Positions 55,470 to 62,876 of a stretch of DNA of 64,000 nucleotides are shown here, one piece after another. The stretch is taken from the NCBI RefSeq assembly GCF_902712875.1, contig NZ_LR743509.1, forward strand, positions 2,370,001-2,434,000. Direction: 5' to 3'. The notes under the pieces were generated by a model that saw only the letters and a list, made by a program, of their open reading frames with translations, had not been told where the DNA came from and did not search any database. The position numbers and the translations under genes are program-made. The DNA is from Hyphomicrobium sp. ghe19 (GTDB lineage: Bacteria > Pseudomonadota > Alphaproteobacteria > Rhizobiales > Hyphomicrobiaceae). Numbering within the stretch: position 1 is the first letter of the stretch; every line of letters begins with the position of its first letter.

Positions 55470-56024
55470 GTGGCAGCCCCCCAGGCCGCCGACGGAAATT
55501 CTATCAAAGACATCTTCACCGTGGGCTTAAGCGTCCTTTCGTTGGCGCTCAGCTTGTTCAACCTTTGGTTTACCCAATGGAGCGCAAGGCGGCTCCGCAG
55601 AGATAGCTTATCGAGGGAAGCATTCACCTCGATGGTCCGCAATCCGATCGAGAGCCGACTGTCAGAAATCAAGAGCGAGTTGCCTAAATTGCGCAACCTG
55701 GCTCGAAGTCAGAAGGCGCTCGATGACATTAAGACCGAACTGAACGTAATCACCGAGACTATTTGGCTCAAAGTTCAATCGCTATCCGAGATACTTGACG
55801 AAACGGACAAAGCCGATTGGGTCATCGAAAAAGGCTGGCTCGCGAGTGTTCAGGTTCGCTTCGACACGTTCCTAGAATGTACAGCGAGAGCAAGCGAGCC
55901 CGTTACCAGCCACGCTATACTCGGGAACGAGGTCAATGAGGCGGCAAATTCCCTTTCGGAAGCTGCCAAAGAATTGAAAGAGCGGATTCGACGCGAGCTT
56001 AGTGGTCACATAAGACGACAGTGA
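55470..56024 (+). CDS. Membrane-anchored coiled-coil protein of the STAS/GHKL cassette
   Basis: The 184-residue protein has one N-terminal helix (TVGLSVLSLALSLFNLWFT) and a long helical, coiled-coil-prone cytoplasmic part. It starts two bases after the STAS-like gene, so the three genes form a tight operon. It is a plausible membrane effector or tether. No known family recognised. Confidence 0.68.
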   Translation: MAAPQAADGNSIKDIFTVGLSVLSLALSLFNLWFTQWSARRLRRDSLSREAFTSMVRNPIESRLSEIKSELPKLRNLARSQKALDDIKTELNVITETIWLKVQSLSEILDETDKADWVIEKGWLASVQVRFDTFLECTARASEPVTSHAILGNEVNEAANSLSEAAKELKERIRRELSGHIRRQ

Positions 56025-56078
56025 CTCGTTGATGATGGAATCGTATCCGATGCAGCCAATGGCGTACTACGCGCCGGC

Positions 56079-56219
56079 TCATGCGGAGGCTTCGGTCATT
56101 TGCCTTACCTGCGTGTCGTAGCTGATGGCTGCGACGGCCTTAAGCGTCGCCTCCGCGAACGACGCGCCCTTGTCGTGCCGGACGTAGGGCGCGAGCGGGT
56201 GCAGTCGATTATTGGGCAC
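56079..56219 (-). CDS. Very small protein, unknown
   Basis: A 46-residue frame starts at GTG (VPNNRLHPLAPYVRHDKG) nine bases after the gene ending at 56228. Its composition (SFAEATLKAVAAISYD) looks like real protein. No motif recognised. Confidence 0.45.
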   Translation of the reverse strand: MPNNRLHPLAPYVRHDKGASFAEATLKAVAAISYDTQVRQMTEASA

Positions 56220-56227
56220 AGCCAGAA

Positions 56228-56431
56228 TTAGGACTTAACGAGATAGAGCTGCGGCTGGTGGCTGAACAAGGGGATGCGCCCTTGGCCCACAAGCTGTGCG
56301 GCTATCCTGAACCCTTCGAACCACACGTCACGCTGCGTGTTGCTGAGTCTGCGGCCGATCTTAGCCTCACAGCCTTTTAAGGCGTCTTGGCTTTCTTCGA
56401 GGACGGTTACAGCCCAGTTCCTGTTTGTCAT
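56228..56431 (-). CDS. Small protein, unknown
   Basis: The 67-residue protein (WAVTVLEESQDALKGCEAKI) is mostly helical, soluble and co-directional with the small genes on both sides. Function unknown. Confidence 0.5.
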   Translation of the reverse strand: MTNRNWAVTVLEESQDALKGCEAKIGRRLSNTQRDVWFEGFRIAAQLVGQGRIPLFSHQPQLYLVKS

Positions 56432-56478
56432 GGCATCCCCCGAAATTGGCTTGCATGCTGACGGTGGAGAGATTCGCC

Positions 56479-56732
56479 TTACCCGATTGTTACCGGCTTC
56501 TTTCCGTACTTGGCGAGCATGAGGTCCACGCTCTTGATCAGCAGGGCGTTGATACTCGTGTTTTCATCCAGCGCGAGTTGCTTCAGCACTCGATGCACAG
56601 GAGGATCAAAGTACAGGGTCATTCCCTTTTTCCCGCGACGAGACGGGGCGGGATTGTCGGCATTCGGAATCTTAGGGACGCGCGTTGCAGCTCAACCTGC
56701 CGTTCATACGGGTTCACTTTCTTGCCGGCCAT
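56479..56732 (-). pseudogene. Ribbon-helix-helix protein gene, apparently split by a frame change
   Basis: The C-terminal frame (ATG 56622 to stop 56479) encodes a recognisable ribbon-helix-helix domain: MTLYFDPPVHRVLKQLALDE, then a second helix ending LMLAKYGKKP. Its frame stays open upstream with residues typical of the linker (NPAPSRRGKKG) but has no start there. A second frame from ATG 56732 (MAGKKVNPYERQVELQR) supplies a plausible N-terminus and ends by ATGA overlap at 56619. Either one base change split a gene of about 80 residues, or a short coupled RHH protein is made. Confidence 0.6.
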
Positions 56733-56759
56733 CGGACTCCCCTTCCCGTTAGATCTGGG

Positions 56760-57041
56760 TCAACGCGGCTCCGATTCATAAAGCGCGTAAAGCCATTCCG
56801 GGTGTGCCCATGAGGCATAATGCACTGCTGCGACGGCTTCGAGCCTCGCTTCGCGATCACTCATGTCGGGGACAACGTTTTTGAACGCCGCGATTGCTGC
56901 GGCCATTGCTTCCTGATCAAGGCCGTGATGGGGATCGCAGGGCTCACCGTAGGCGCGGCGGTAGGCAGCGGCGGCGGCGCGCCATCCGTCTTTCAATCGT
57001 GGGTCTCGTAGTGCTTGCGGCTGAGCTGGTGCGTGCGACAT
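56760..57041 (-). CDS. Small hypothetical protein
   Basis: The 93-residue protein has an Ala-rich helical centre (WRAAAAAYRRAYG) and a C-terminal AVHYASWAHPEWLYALYESE. It starts at ATG 57041, upstream of the RHH gene on the same strand. Function unknown. Confidence 0.55.
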   Translation of the reverse strand: MSHAPAQPQALRDPRLKDGWRAAAAAYRRAYGEPCDPHHGLDQEAMAAAIAAFKNVVPDMSDREARLEAVAAVHYASWAHPEWLYALYESEPR

Positions 57042-57141
57042 GGCGGGCCGCTTCCGTTGGCCGCCGTTCCTTCCCGATGTAATTTATAGCACGCAGCCTG
57101 TGCCGCAGGAACACTCTGTCGTCGCTTTCCCTTCGATGAGA

Positions 57142-57885
57142 TTACCAAGTCAACGTGTTGCGAAAAACTTGAAGAACGACATTGAGAGCTGGCCATAGAA
57201 ACAAAGCCGCACCGCCATATAGCAATGCTACTGAAGCAATCCGCGGCGGAGGTTCGCTTGAATCTAAGATGGCGAAATTTGATCGAAGGATATTGGTTGT
57301 GTCAGTCGCTCCGCGAGTATCGAAAGGGTTTGGATGGTGGATCAGTGCAGCGACTGCACTATTGAGATCGTAAGGGCTGACGTCGCCCCAAATGAATTTT
57401 CGGACCTCCCCGGGGTGAAAGCTCGCGAGCTGATTCTTTGAATCTTGCGACGTGCTATAAATGAGTTGTTCGATGCATCGTTTCGCTATCTCGTTCAGAT
57501 GAGCCAGATTTCGCAGTTGAAACTGCTCCAGGAGATAATCATCCGGCTCTGCGCTGCGCCGAATTTCCTTTGGGCACCAGACGGCGAAAATGATCATGCC
57601 AGCAGTCATAAATATTGCGCCCCACCACAAGCACAGCAATTTTCCTTCGACACTCCAAGGCGGAATTATTGAAACTCCGAGAGTCTCGTGAGTTTTCAGC
57701 CACTCGGTGAAAGTATCACTCCAAATGAGCGCGTAGCCGATTGCCGGGATCGCCGACGATGCCTGAGGAAGTTTTGAGTTGGCGATCCAACGAGCCCGTG
57801 ACCAGCCCAACCATGACCGTCTGAGAACGGTTTGACTGATGCCATTTTGGTCGCGGGGGTGAGCGAAAATTTTCACGCTGCTCAT
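57142..57885 (-). CDS. Polytopic membrane protein, unknown
   Basis: The 247-residue protein has hydrophobic segments near residues 45-60, 82-103 and 220-242 and a cytoplasmic domain between them. ATG 57885 follows GAG-rich sequence; the frame upstream overlaps the HTH gene. No family recognised. It lies with other accessory genes near the right end of element 1. Confidence 0.62.
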   Translation of the reverse strand: MSSVKIFAHPRDQNGISQTVLRRSWLGWSRARWIANSKLPQASSAIPAIGYALIWSDTFTEWLKTHETLGVSIIPPWSVEGKLLCLWWGAIFMTAGMIIFAVWCPKEIRRSAEPDDYLLEQFQLRNLAHLNEIAKRCIEQLIYSTSQDSKNQLASFHPGEVRKFIWGDVSPYDLNSAVAALIHHPNPFDTRGATDTTNILRSNFAILDSSEPPPRIASVALLYGGAALFLWPALNVVLQVFRNTLTW

Positions 57886-57887
57886 CT

Positions 57888-58280
57888 CTACACCGCTTGC
57901 AAAATCTGTTCGGTCGTGTAGCCCAGCGCAGCGTTCCACACGATGTGAACGGCACCGTCCGCTGCATTCACGAGGCAGCCCGGCAAACTCGTGGCCAAGA
58001 TCTCATCGAGCTTCGCGGCCACCGCATTGCAGGTCAGCGGACTTTCAGGCGGCAGGGTGAAGCTGAACGATCCGACCGGGCTCGCGTAGCCCTCTCCCTC
58101 ACCAATGCTCTTAAGGTAGCGGTCAAACTCTTCCCGGTCGAAGCCGCTGCGGCGCGCACCGAGCTTCTTTTTCGTGAGAGTGCCAGCCGCAGCCAATCGA
58201 TCAACCTGGCGTAAGCTCAGCCGTAAAGCTGCGGCGACTTCAGCGCGGGTGACATGGTCGGGAAGCTTGCCCATGGCCAA
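57888..58280 (-). CDS. Helix-turn-helix (excisionase/AlpA-like) protein at right end of element 1
   Basis: The 130-residue protein has an N-terminal winged HTH (HVTRAEVAAALRLSLRQVDR, LAAAGTLTKKKLG) of the MerR/excisionase type and a C-terminal domain of unknown type. It ends two bases before the membrane gene start region and lies about 90 bp inside the right attachment repeat. A recombination directionality or regulatory role is inferred. Confidence 0.7.
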   Translation of the reverse strand: MAMGKLPDHVTRAEVAAALRLSLRQVDRLAAAGTLTKKKLGARRSGFDREEFDRYLKSIGEGEGYASPVGSFSFTLPPESPLTCNAVAAKLDEILATSLPGCLVNAADGAVHIVWNAALGYTTEQILQAV

Positions 58281-58322
58281 CGAGATTCAGCGAGTCGCCC
58301 GCGCGCGGCAACTGTCACCTTG

Positions 58323-58342
58323 CCGGGACACCACCGGGACAT
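58323..58342. repeat. Integrase arm-type repeat, right
   Basis: CCGGGACACCACCGGGACAT matches the left copy (41534-41553) at 17 of 20 positions in the same orientation and lies 49 bp inside the exact tRNA core. Confidence 0.6.
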
Positions 58343-58370
58343 TATCGCAAATTTGGGAGGCGGGAAAATC

Positions 58371-58435
58371 GGCTAAGTAATTGAAAAGATTGGTCGGAGC
58401 GAGAGGATTTGAACCTCCGACCCCCAGTCCCCCAG
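58371..58435 (-). repeat. Junction attachment repeat: second tRNA-Pro(GGG) 3' fragment
   Basis: It carries the same 45-bp anticodon-loop-to-CCA fragment as 41336-41380, plus 20 flanking bases with three differences. The sequence to its right cannot form the anticodon stem, so this is also a fragment. It separates element 1 from element 2. Confidence 0.88.
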
Positions 58436-58476
58436 GCCTGTGAGCGGGTTTCGAGAAAGCCTTTATCGATCAACGA

Positions 58477-59619
58477 CTAAGCGGCTTTCTTCTTTTTTTT
58501 CTGGGACTTTTTCTGGGACTTGGCGACTCGTTCTAGCGCGTCGCGCAGGTCATCGTCGAAGACGTGGGCGTACTTCGCCGTCGTCTTTATATCCCTATGG
58601 TTGAGTAGCTTCTGCGCGATCTTCAGGTTGCCGGTCTCACGCAAAACTTTCGTCCCGACATCGTGGCGGAGGTCGTGCAGCCGGAAATTTTTGACCTTCG
58701 CACGGCCCCTGAGGCGCTTCCATTGGGTCTTTGCCCCTTCGTAGGTAATTGGGTAGCGCTTACCCTTCACCCACTCCTGGCCGGTCTTTTTATCCTTGCG
58801 CGTGACTTTCGCGACGTAGGTGAAGACGAATTCAGGATGCTTCCCGCGGCAGCGCTCCAGTATCTCTCGGAGCGACTCGGTGATCGGCGTGCGTACCGGG
58901 TGGCCGCCCTTGCCGATCGTCTCGATGCGGTTGGCGTGCCAGTGCACATTCGACCAGCGGATCAGCGTCTCATCGAGGCGTGTGGCTGCTGTGCGAGCGT
59001 ATTCGAACCAGTCGGCGTAATCGTCACGGACAGCGTCGTCGAGCGCCTCAGCCTCGTGCGCGTCAAGCTCACGGACCCGTTCCGCAGGTTCCGGCAGCAT
59101 GTGATCTTTCCAACACGGCTCGTCCGGAAAATTGTGCTTCCAGGTTCGCTTCGCCCGACTGAACAGCTTCTGCAGGATGTCGGTCGTCGTCCGGTTGACC
59201 GTCGCGTTCGCAATTTTCGGCGCGGGCGAGCCGTCCTTCATCGTCTTCTTGTGCTTGTACGTGTGCTCCGCGCGCCAAGCGACCAATTCAGCTATCGTTG
59301 CGTCGTTGATATCCGACAACAGCGTGCTCGGTCCGAGCTTGGCCTGCAGCCTCTTCAGATCGCGGAGCGTGTCGGCTGATCCCGAGTGTTTCTGGCCGAC
59401 CTCTGTCCAGTAACGGCCGATCGCGGCCTGCACCGTGAGCGGACCCTGGAAGAGCTGCTTCTCCCGGTCCTGCTCTTCTTTCGCCTCGTCCTTTAAGCGC
59501 TGTTCCTCTGCGCGTGCTTCCTTGAGCGAGGTGCGCTTTGTACTTCCATTATATCGAACACCACCGAGCTGGAAGTCATACTGGTAGTACGGGCTCTTCT
59601 CGGTTTTAAAGACTGACAT
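58477..59619 (-). CDS. int: Tyrosine recombinase (integrase) of element 2
   Basis: The 380-residue integrase has an N-terminal AP2-like arm domain (YYQYDFQLGGVRYNGSTKRT), a core-binding domain and the catalytic domain with TRLDETLIRWSNVHW, LHDLRHDVGT, LLNHRDIKTTAKYAHV (H and Tyr). It ends with a Lys-rich tail. It is distinct from the element 1 integrase yet next to the same tRNA fragment, so both target tRNA-Pro. Confidence 0.93.
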   Translation of the reverse strand: MSVFKTEKSPYYQYDFQLGGVRYNGSTKRTSLKEARAEEQRLKDEAKEEQDREKQLFQGPLTVQAAIGRYWTEVGQKHSGSADTLRDLKRLQAKLGPSTLLSDINDATIAELVAWRAEHTYKHKKTMKDGSPAPKIANATVNRTTTDILQKLFSRAKRTWKHNFPDEPCWKDHMLPEPAERVRELDAHEAEALDDAVRDDYADWFEYARTAATRLDETLIRWSNVHWHANRIETIGKGGHPVRTPITESLREILERCRGKHPEFVFTYVAKVTRKDKKTGQEWVKGKRYPITYEGAKTQWKRLRGRAKVKNFRLHDLRHDVGTKVLRETGNLKIAQKLLNHRDIKTTAKYAHVFDDDLRDALERVAKSQKKSQKKKKKAA

Positions 59620-59840
59620 GGCGCGAACTCAAACCCTTCCTGGCGAGTACGAAACTCCTCCAGCGCTTCCGGTCTGAACTTGCGCCTCTTGCGCTTCTGA
59701 CCTGTGCCACACTGGACAGCTCTGATACGTCCCTGACGGACGTGTATCATGAACGTCTTAAGGCTCATGTCGAGTTCTGCAGCCGCTTCCTTCGGAGTTA
59801 GTAAAGACTCAGCCACGCGCCAGTCTCCAGTCAATCTCAA
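59493..59840 (-). CDS. Excisionase-like helix-turn-helix protein overlapping the integrase gene
   Basis: The 115-residue protein has a MerR/excisionase-type HTH (LLTPKEAAAELDMSLKTF, QGRIRAVQCG, RFRPEALEEF-like KFRPEALEEF). Its C-terminal 42 residues overlap the integrase start in another frame by 127 bases. A role in excision is inferred from the domain and place. Confidence 0.72.
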   Translation of the reverse strand: MRLTGDWRVAESLLTPKEAAAELDMSLKTFMIHVRQGRIRAVQCGTGQKRKRRKFRPEALEEFRTRQEGFEFAPCQSLKPRRARTTSMTSSSVVFDIMEVQSAPRSRKHAQRNSA

Positions 59841-60216
59841 TTTTGATGCCGAGATGCAGCTTGACGAGCATCTGCGCGGCGGAGCGGATGACGCCGGGAT
59901 ACTCGCGAGCGGTCAGTCTGAGACCGCGCTCCCGCAAATCTTCGAGGCTGATCAGGTTCTTGTAACGGTGTTCAACGATGTCCCACTGCACCGTCAGGGC
60001 CGCCGCCAGCTCGTCGTAGAGAGCGGCCGAAACCAGCCAAAGGCTGTGCACCTGACGGACGTAGCTCGCGATCAGGAACCAGGGCACGAGCACCTCCGGG
60101 TTGCTCGCAATCTCCCTCCTCACCTTCTCATCGAGCGCGGATTGAGGCGCTTCCACCAGTTCTTCGACAACCGGCAACGGCACACCTGGCTCCCGCTTCC
60201 GGATCACGAGCTTCAT
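59809..60216 (-). CDS. Phage protein, unknown
   Basis: The 135-residue helical protein (VPWFLIASYVRQVHSLWLVS) has no recognised motif. It is linked to its neighbours by overlaps (TGATG with the gene upstream, 32 bases with the HTH gene). Confidence 0.65.
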   Translation of the reverse strand: MKLVIRKREPGVPLPVVEELVEAPQSALDEKVRREIASNPEVLVPWFLIASYVRQVHSLWLVSAALYDELAAALTVQWDIVEHRYKNLISLEDLRERGLRLTAREYPGVIRSAAQMLVKLHLGIKIEIDWRLARG

Positions 60217-60428
60217 CAGACGAGGCCCTTCTCCGTCAGAAGGCGTTCTGGGGCCGTGACGAGGACGATCTGACCGCGCCTGCTCTCAACCTGGCATTGA
60301 GACTTCGGCAGCCACACGGCCTGATCATCGGCACCGTCTTCAGACACCTTCAACGCACCGCTTTCCGGATCACCAGGATACGTTTCGTGGTGCAGCCAGA
60401 GTTCGAGCGTGTGCAGGCTGACCTTCAT
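60216..60428 (-). CDS. Small phage protein, unknown
   Basis: The 70-residue acidic, beta-rich protein has one-base TGATG overlaps with both neighbours. Function unknown. Confidence 0.62.
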   Translation of the reverse strand: MKVSLHTLELWLHHETYPGDPESGALKVSEDGADDQAVWLPKSQCQVESRRGQIVLVTAPERLLTEKGLV

Positions 60429-60709
60429 CAGTAACCGACCGCGATCAGTTCTTTATCCTGCAGGTCTTCGTCATTGACCTCTGTGGCGCGAAGCTCGAAC
60501 ACTCGGCCTCCAGCCATGTAGTACAGCGTCGTCTCTTCGCCTTGCGCGATGAAGACATTGCCTTCGGTCTTGGCCTTGTACATCGTCTTCGAAGGACGAG
60601 CGTGCACTGCGAGACCAAGCTCTTCGAGCGGGTTGTGATTACGGCACTTGCGGCCCACCCACTGGATGAACTTGCCGATATCGGTCGAGGCGTTTCTAAG
60701 CTTGGCCAT
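60428..60709 (-). CDS. Small phage protein, unknown
   Basis: The 93-residue protein starts at ATG 60709 with GAAGGA upstream, overlapping the GcrA-like gene by 14 bases; TTG 60727 is a weaker alternative. Contains KFIQWVGRKCRNHNPLEELG. Function unknown. Confidence 0.62.
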   Translation of the reverse strand: MAKLRNASTDIGKFIQWVGRKCRNHNPLEELGLAVHARPSKTMYKAKTEGNVFIAQGEETTLYYMAGGRVFELRATEVNDEDLQDKELIAVGY

Positions 60710-61280
60710 GTGCGACGGGTCCTTCAATCATCAACATCTTCGGGGTCTTCAACTGCTCCTCGGCCGCGCGCATTTCCTTGTAAGTTTTCTGCTGCGAGCG
60801 GGCGGTGTGGAAGTCGCAATACGACTTGCCGAACTTCGTCTGGTGACCGCAGAACAGGTGACCATCCGTGACTGTCTCGTGCGTGCCCCAACGACACTCG
60901 CGAGACTTGAGCTTCATCAGAGGTATCTTGAGGCTCTCGACCTCCTCTGACTTGAAGAGCTGGATTGACTCCTCAGTGCGGATCGGCAGCGGCGCGTGCG
61001 TCGACGGCTCCGGCCGACGCTTCAGGCGTAGCTTCATCTCATCAGGCTCCGATTTCTTCTGCATGACCGGTTCGGTCAGCGGATAATCTTTCAGAAGCTG
61101 CTTGTTGCGATTGTAGAAGCCGATCACAGCAGCAGCCGTGATGGCATTCTTCGACTTCGTCAGCGACGTGAGCTTCCGCGCAATGTCGAGGCCACGGTCT
61201 CCTCGCTCGTAGACCGCGGTGAGCGCCTCGACCTTCTCTTCTTTCGGGTGACGACCCGAGAAAACGTACTGCTTTCGCAC
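60696..61280 (-). CDS. GcrA-like transcription regulator of phage origin
   Basis: GcrA is an alphaproteobacterial cell-cycle factor that recruits sigma70 RNA polymerase to CcrM-methylated promoters. This 194-residue protein has an N-terminal HTH-like region (VEALTAVYERGDRGLDIARK, then AITAAAVIGFYNR) and the GcrA-type C-terminal motif CRWGTHE-x-FCGHQ-x-YCDFH. The start is GTG 61280. A palindromic site lies about 40 bp upstream. It may redirect host transcription or copy host cell-cycle timing; this is inference from the domain. Confidence 0.75.
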   Translation of the reverse strand: MRKQYVFSGRHPKEEKVEALTAVYERGDRGLDIARKLTSLTKSKNAITAAAVIGFYNRNKQLLKDYPLTEPVMQKKSEPDEMKLRLKRRPEPSTHAPLPIRTEESIQLFKSEEVESLKIPLMKLKSRECRWGTHETVTDGHLFCGHQTKFGKSYCDFHTARSQQKTYKEMRAAEEQLKTPKMLMIEGPVAHGQA

Positions 61281-61319
61281 TTAGTTACTCCTCATTCCGA
61301 CCGTCAGCTTACCTGTATG

Positions 61320-61333
61320 TGCAATTAATTGCA
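61320..61333. promoter_or_regulatory. Palindromic operator TGCAATTAATTGCA
   Basis: A perfect 14-bp palindrome lies 40 bp upstream of the GcrA-like gene. A close copy is at 62014-62027. The shared TGCAA-N4-TTGCA shape suggests binding by one dimeric phage regulator. Confidence 0.6.
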
Positions 61334-61361
61334 TCATAGACGGACGGAAATTCACATCTCG

Positions 61362-61724
61362 TCAGGCCGTAGCTCCGTCTGCCAGGAACCACTGGTAGTC
61401 ATCCAGGGTCACGATGAACTTCGTGCCTTCCGGAGCCGCGGCTGCGGTGACGAAGATTTCCTTCAGACGATCGAGTCCTGCCCGAATTTGCGTGGCCAAC
61501 GTCTGTTCGTCGGGGTCGGTATCGACCAGTATCTCCGCCTGACTGCGGTCGACGACGAGCTTCTTGATGCAGATGCCGAGAACGCGGACTTCTTTCGGTC
61601 GCAACATCAAGTAGCTGATGCGGCGCTGTCTAAAGTCATGAAGAAAGCGGACAACCTGACGGTCGAAACTGCTCCTCACTTGCTGCAGGTGTTCCTTTGT
61701 TACTTCGACGTAAATATCGCTCAT
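61362..61724 (-). CDS. Phage protein, unknown
   Basis: The 120-residue protein (MSDIYVEVTKEHLQQVRSSF) is of mixed helix and strand and has no recognised motif. The operator at 61320 lies downstream of it; a gap of about 135 bp separates it from the tiny membrane-peptide gene. Confidence 0.62.
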   Translation of the reverse strand: MSDIYVEVTKEHLQQVRSSFDRQVVRFLHDFRQRRISYLMLRPKEVRVLGICIKKLVVDRSQAEILVDTDPDEQTLATQIRAGLDRLKEIFVTAAAAPEGTKFIVTLDDYQWFLADGATA

Positions 61725-61861
61725 CAGCTAGACGGTCCTTCTTGTATGAGCACTGAAATGGATGCGGCCCGAAACAGTCCGCGGATTATCGGCAGCCATT
61801 ACCTTCAGCACAGCACGCTGCCACATTGCGCTGTGCAGTTAATTTCACGATCTGGAAATAA

Positions 61862-61948
61862 TTATCGCGGGACGTAGCGAAGGAGGGCGACTGCCAAGCA
61901 CACAGGTGCGAGGGCGCTGATCAATGCGTAAAGAACCGTGCTGATCAT
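61862..61948 (-). CDS. 28-residue single-helix membrane peptide
   Basis: ATG 61948 is preceded by AGGAAGG at good spacing. The product MISTVLYALISALAPVCLAV with a short basic end is almost wholly a membrane helix. It lies close to the endolysin gene, so it could be a holin-like or regulatory peptide. Very short, so caution is needed. Confidence 0.45.
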   Translation of the reverse strand: MISTVLYALISALAPVCLAVALLRYVPR

Positions 61949-62013
61949 CGAACATTCCTTCCTGATTAGTTCGAATTTTCCGTTCATTGATACTGCTTTG
62001 TTGCATTAAAAAG

Positions 62014-62027
62014 TGCAAATAATTGCA
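62014..62027. promoter_or_regulatory. Palindromic operator TGCAAATAATTGCA
   Basis: This 14-bp near-palindrome (one mismatch; GTGCAAAT-AATTGCAC when extended) differs at one base from the site at 61320. It lies 66 bp upstream of the tiny membrane-peptide gene and just after the endolysin stop. Confidence 0.6.
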
Positions 62028-62053
62028 CTGATGAAGGTAAAGAAATCTGACGT

Positions 62054-62875
62054 TCACGAACCATGTTGCTTCATTCGACTTGTCTTCCTTGCAACTCGCG
62101 GTTTTTTCGGTGGAGTCGCTTCGCTCTCGATCGGAGGCGGAACGAACTCGGCGATCTTCTTTGCTGCAGCTACACGCGATAACGGCTTGTACTGCGGGGT
62201 CATCTCTGCAGCGGCGATGCGTGCCTTCTCCGTCTTCCAGTACCAGAACGCGAAGACCGTCAGAGTAGCTACACCCGCGACGATGATCGCGGTCTCGTAG
62301 TGACCGACAAATGCGGTGATTGCTGCCAAAATCGTACCGAAACCGGTAGCAGCCTCGGGTTTCTTGTCCGGCTTCTCCATGTCGGTCATCGCCGGTATGA
62401 CGGTCTTGGCATCGATCTTCTGGATCGGGCGACGGAAGCCGATCAGGCGAGCCCGAGAGAACTTCTGGACGTTGACTTCACCGACCGCGCCCTGATTACC
62501 ACCCAGACAAGTGACCGTGTCCTCGTCCCATTCTACGAAATACGTCACGTGCCCGAGTCCAGAACCGGGTTTTCCGCGCGAGAAGATAGCGAGGTCTCCG
62601 AATTGCGGCTGCGTGACCTTCCTGCCGCCATCCCAATTCAGGAAGCTGCGGGCCATCAGGTTCTGGGTGCCGCGGAGGCCGGCCTCGAACAGCACCGCAT
62701 TCGCGAACGCTGCGCACCACGCGAGGTTGGCATCCTTCTGCGGGTGACCGGACTCTTTGAAGAACTTCAGGATGACGTCGTTGTTGCCGCCCTTGACGCG
62801 CTTCACGCCCCGGTAGCTTTCAGCGATCCGCATCCACGGAGCGGCTGCGTACTGGGCTGGTGTACCTGATGCCAT
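62054..62875 (-). CDS. TIGR02594-type endolysin with C-terminal membrane helix
   Basis: The 273-residue protein has an N-terminal TIGR02594 (NlpC/P60-CHAP-like peptidase) domain: WMRIAESYRGVKRVKGGNND, WCAAFANAVLFEAGL (catalytic Cys), GTQNLMARSFLNW, FGDLAIFSRG, GHVTYFVEW (His) and CLGGNQGAVGEV. A linker is followed by one membrane helix (AIIVAGVATLTVFAFWYW) and a basic Pro/Lys-rich tail. Family members cut peptidoglycan peptides. ATG 62875 overlaps the previous stop. A membrane anchor at the C-terminus is unusual for an endolysin. Confidence 0.88.
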   Translation of the reverse strand: MASGTPAQYAAAPWMRIAESYRGVKRVKGGNNDVILKFFKESGHPQKDANLAWCAAFANAVLFEAGLRGTQNLMARSFLNWDGGRKVTQPQFGDLAIFSRGKPGSGLGHVTYFVEWDEDTVTCLGGNQGAVGEVNVQKFSRARLIGFRRPIQKIDAKTVIPAMTDMEKPDKKPEAATGFGTILAAITAFVGHYETAIIVAGVATLTVFAFWYWKTEKARIAAAEMTPQYKPLSRVAAAKKIAEFVPPPIESEATPPKKPRVARKTSRMKQHGS

Positions 62876-62876
62876 G

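Larger units (their letters stand above)
41336..58435. mobile_element. Integrated element 1 (about 17 kb) in tRNA-Pro 3' end
   Basis: The element is bounded by direct tRNA-fragment repeats. It has a tyrosine integrase just inside the left end and an excisionase-like helix-turn-helix gene just inside the right end. Cargo includes a ParA-like pair, a primase-helicase with iteron-like repeats, a serine resolvase, a STAS/GHKL cassette and many small orphan genes. No phage structural genes, relaxase or mating-pair genes are seen, so it is best called a genomic island or satellite-like element with a plasmid-like replication module. Confidence 0.85.

Noticed and set aside
58391..58435. Possible second tRNA gene
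   Set aside because: The 3' half is the same as at 41336 and the adjacent sequence does not pair with ACTGG, so it is also a fragment.
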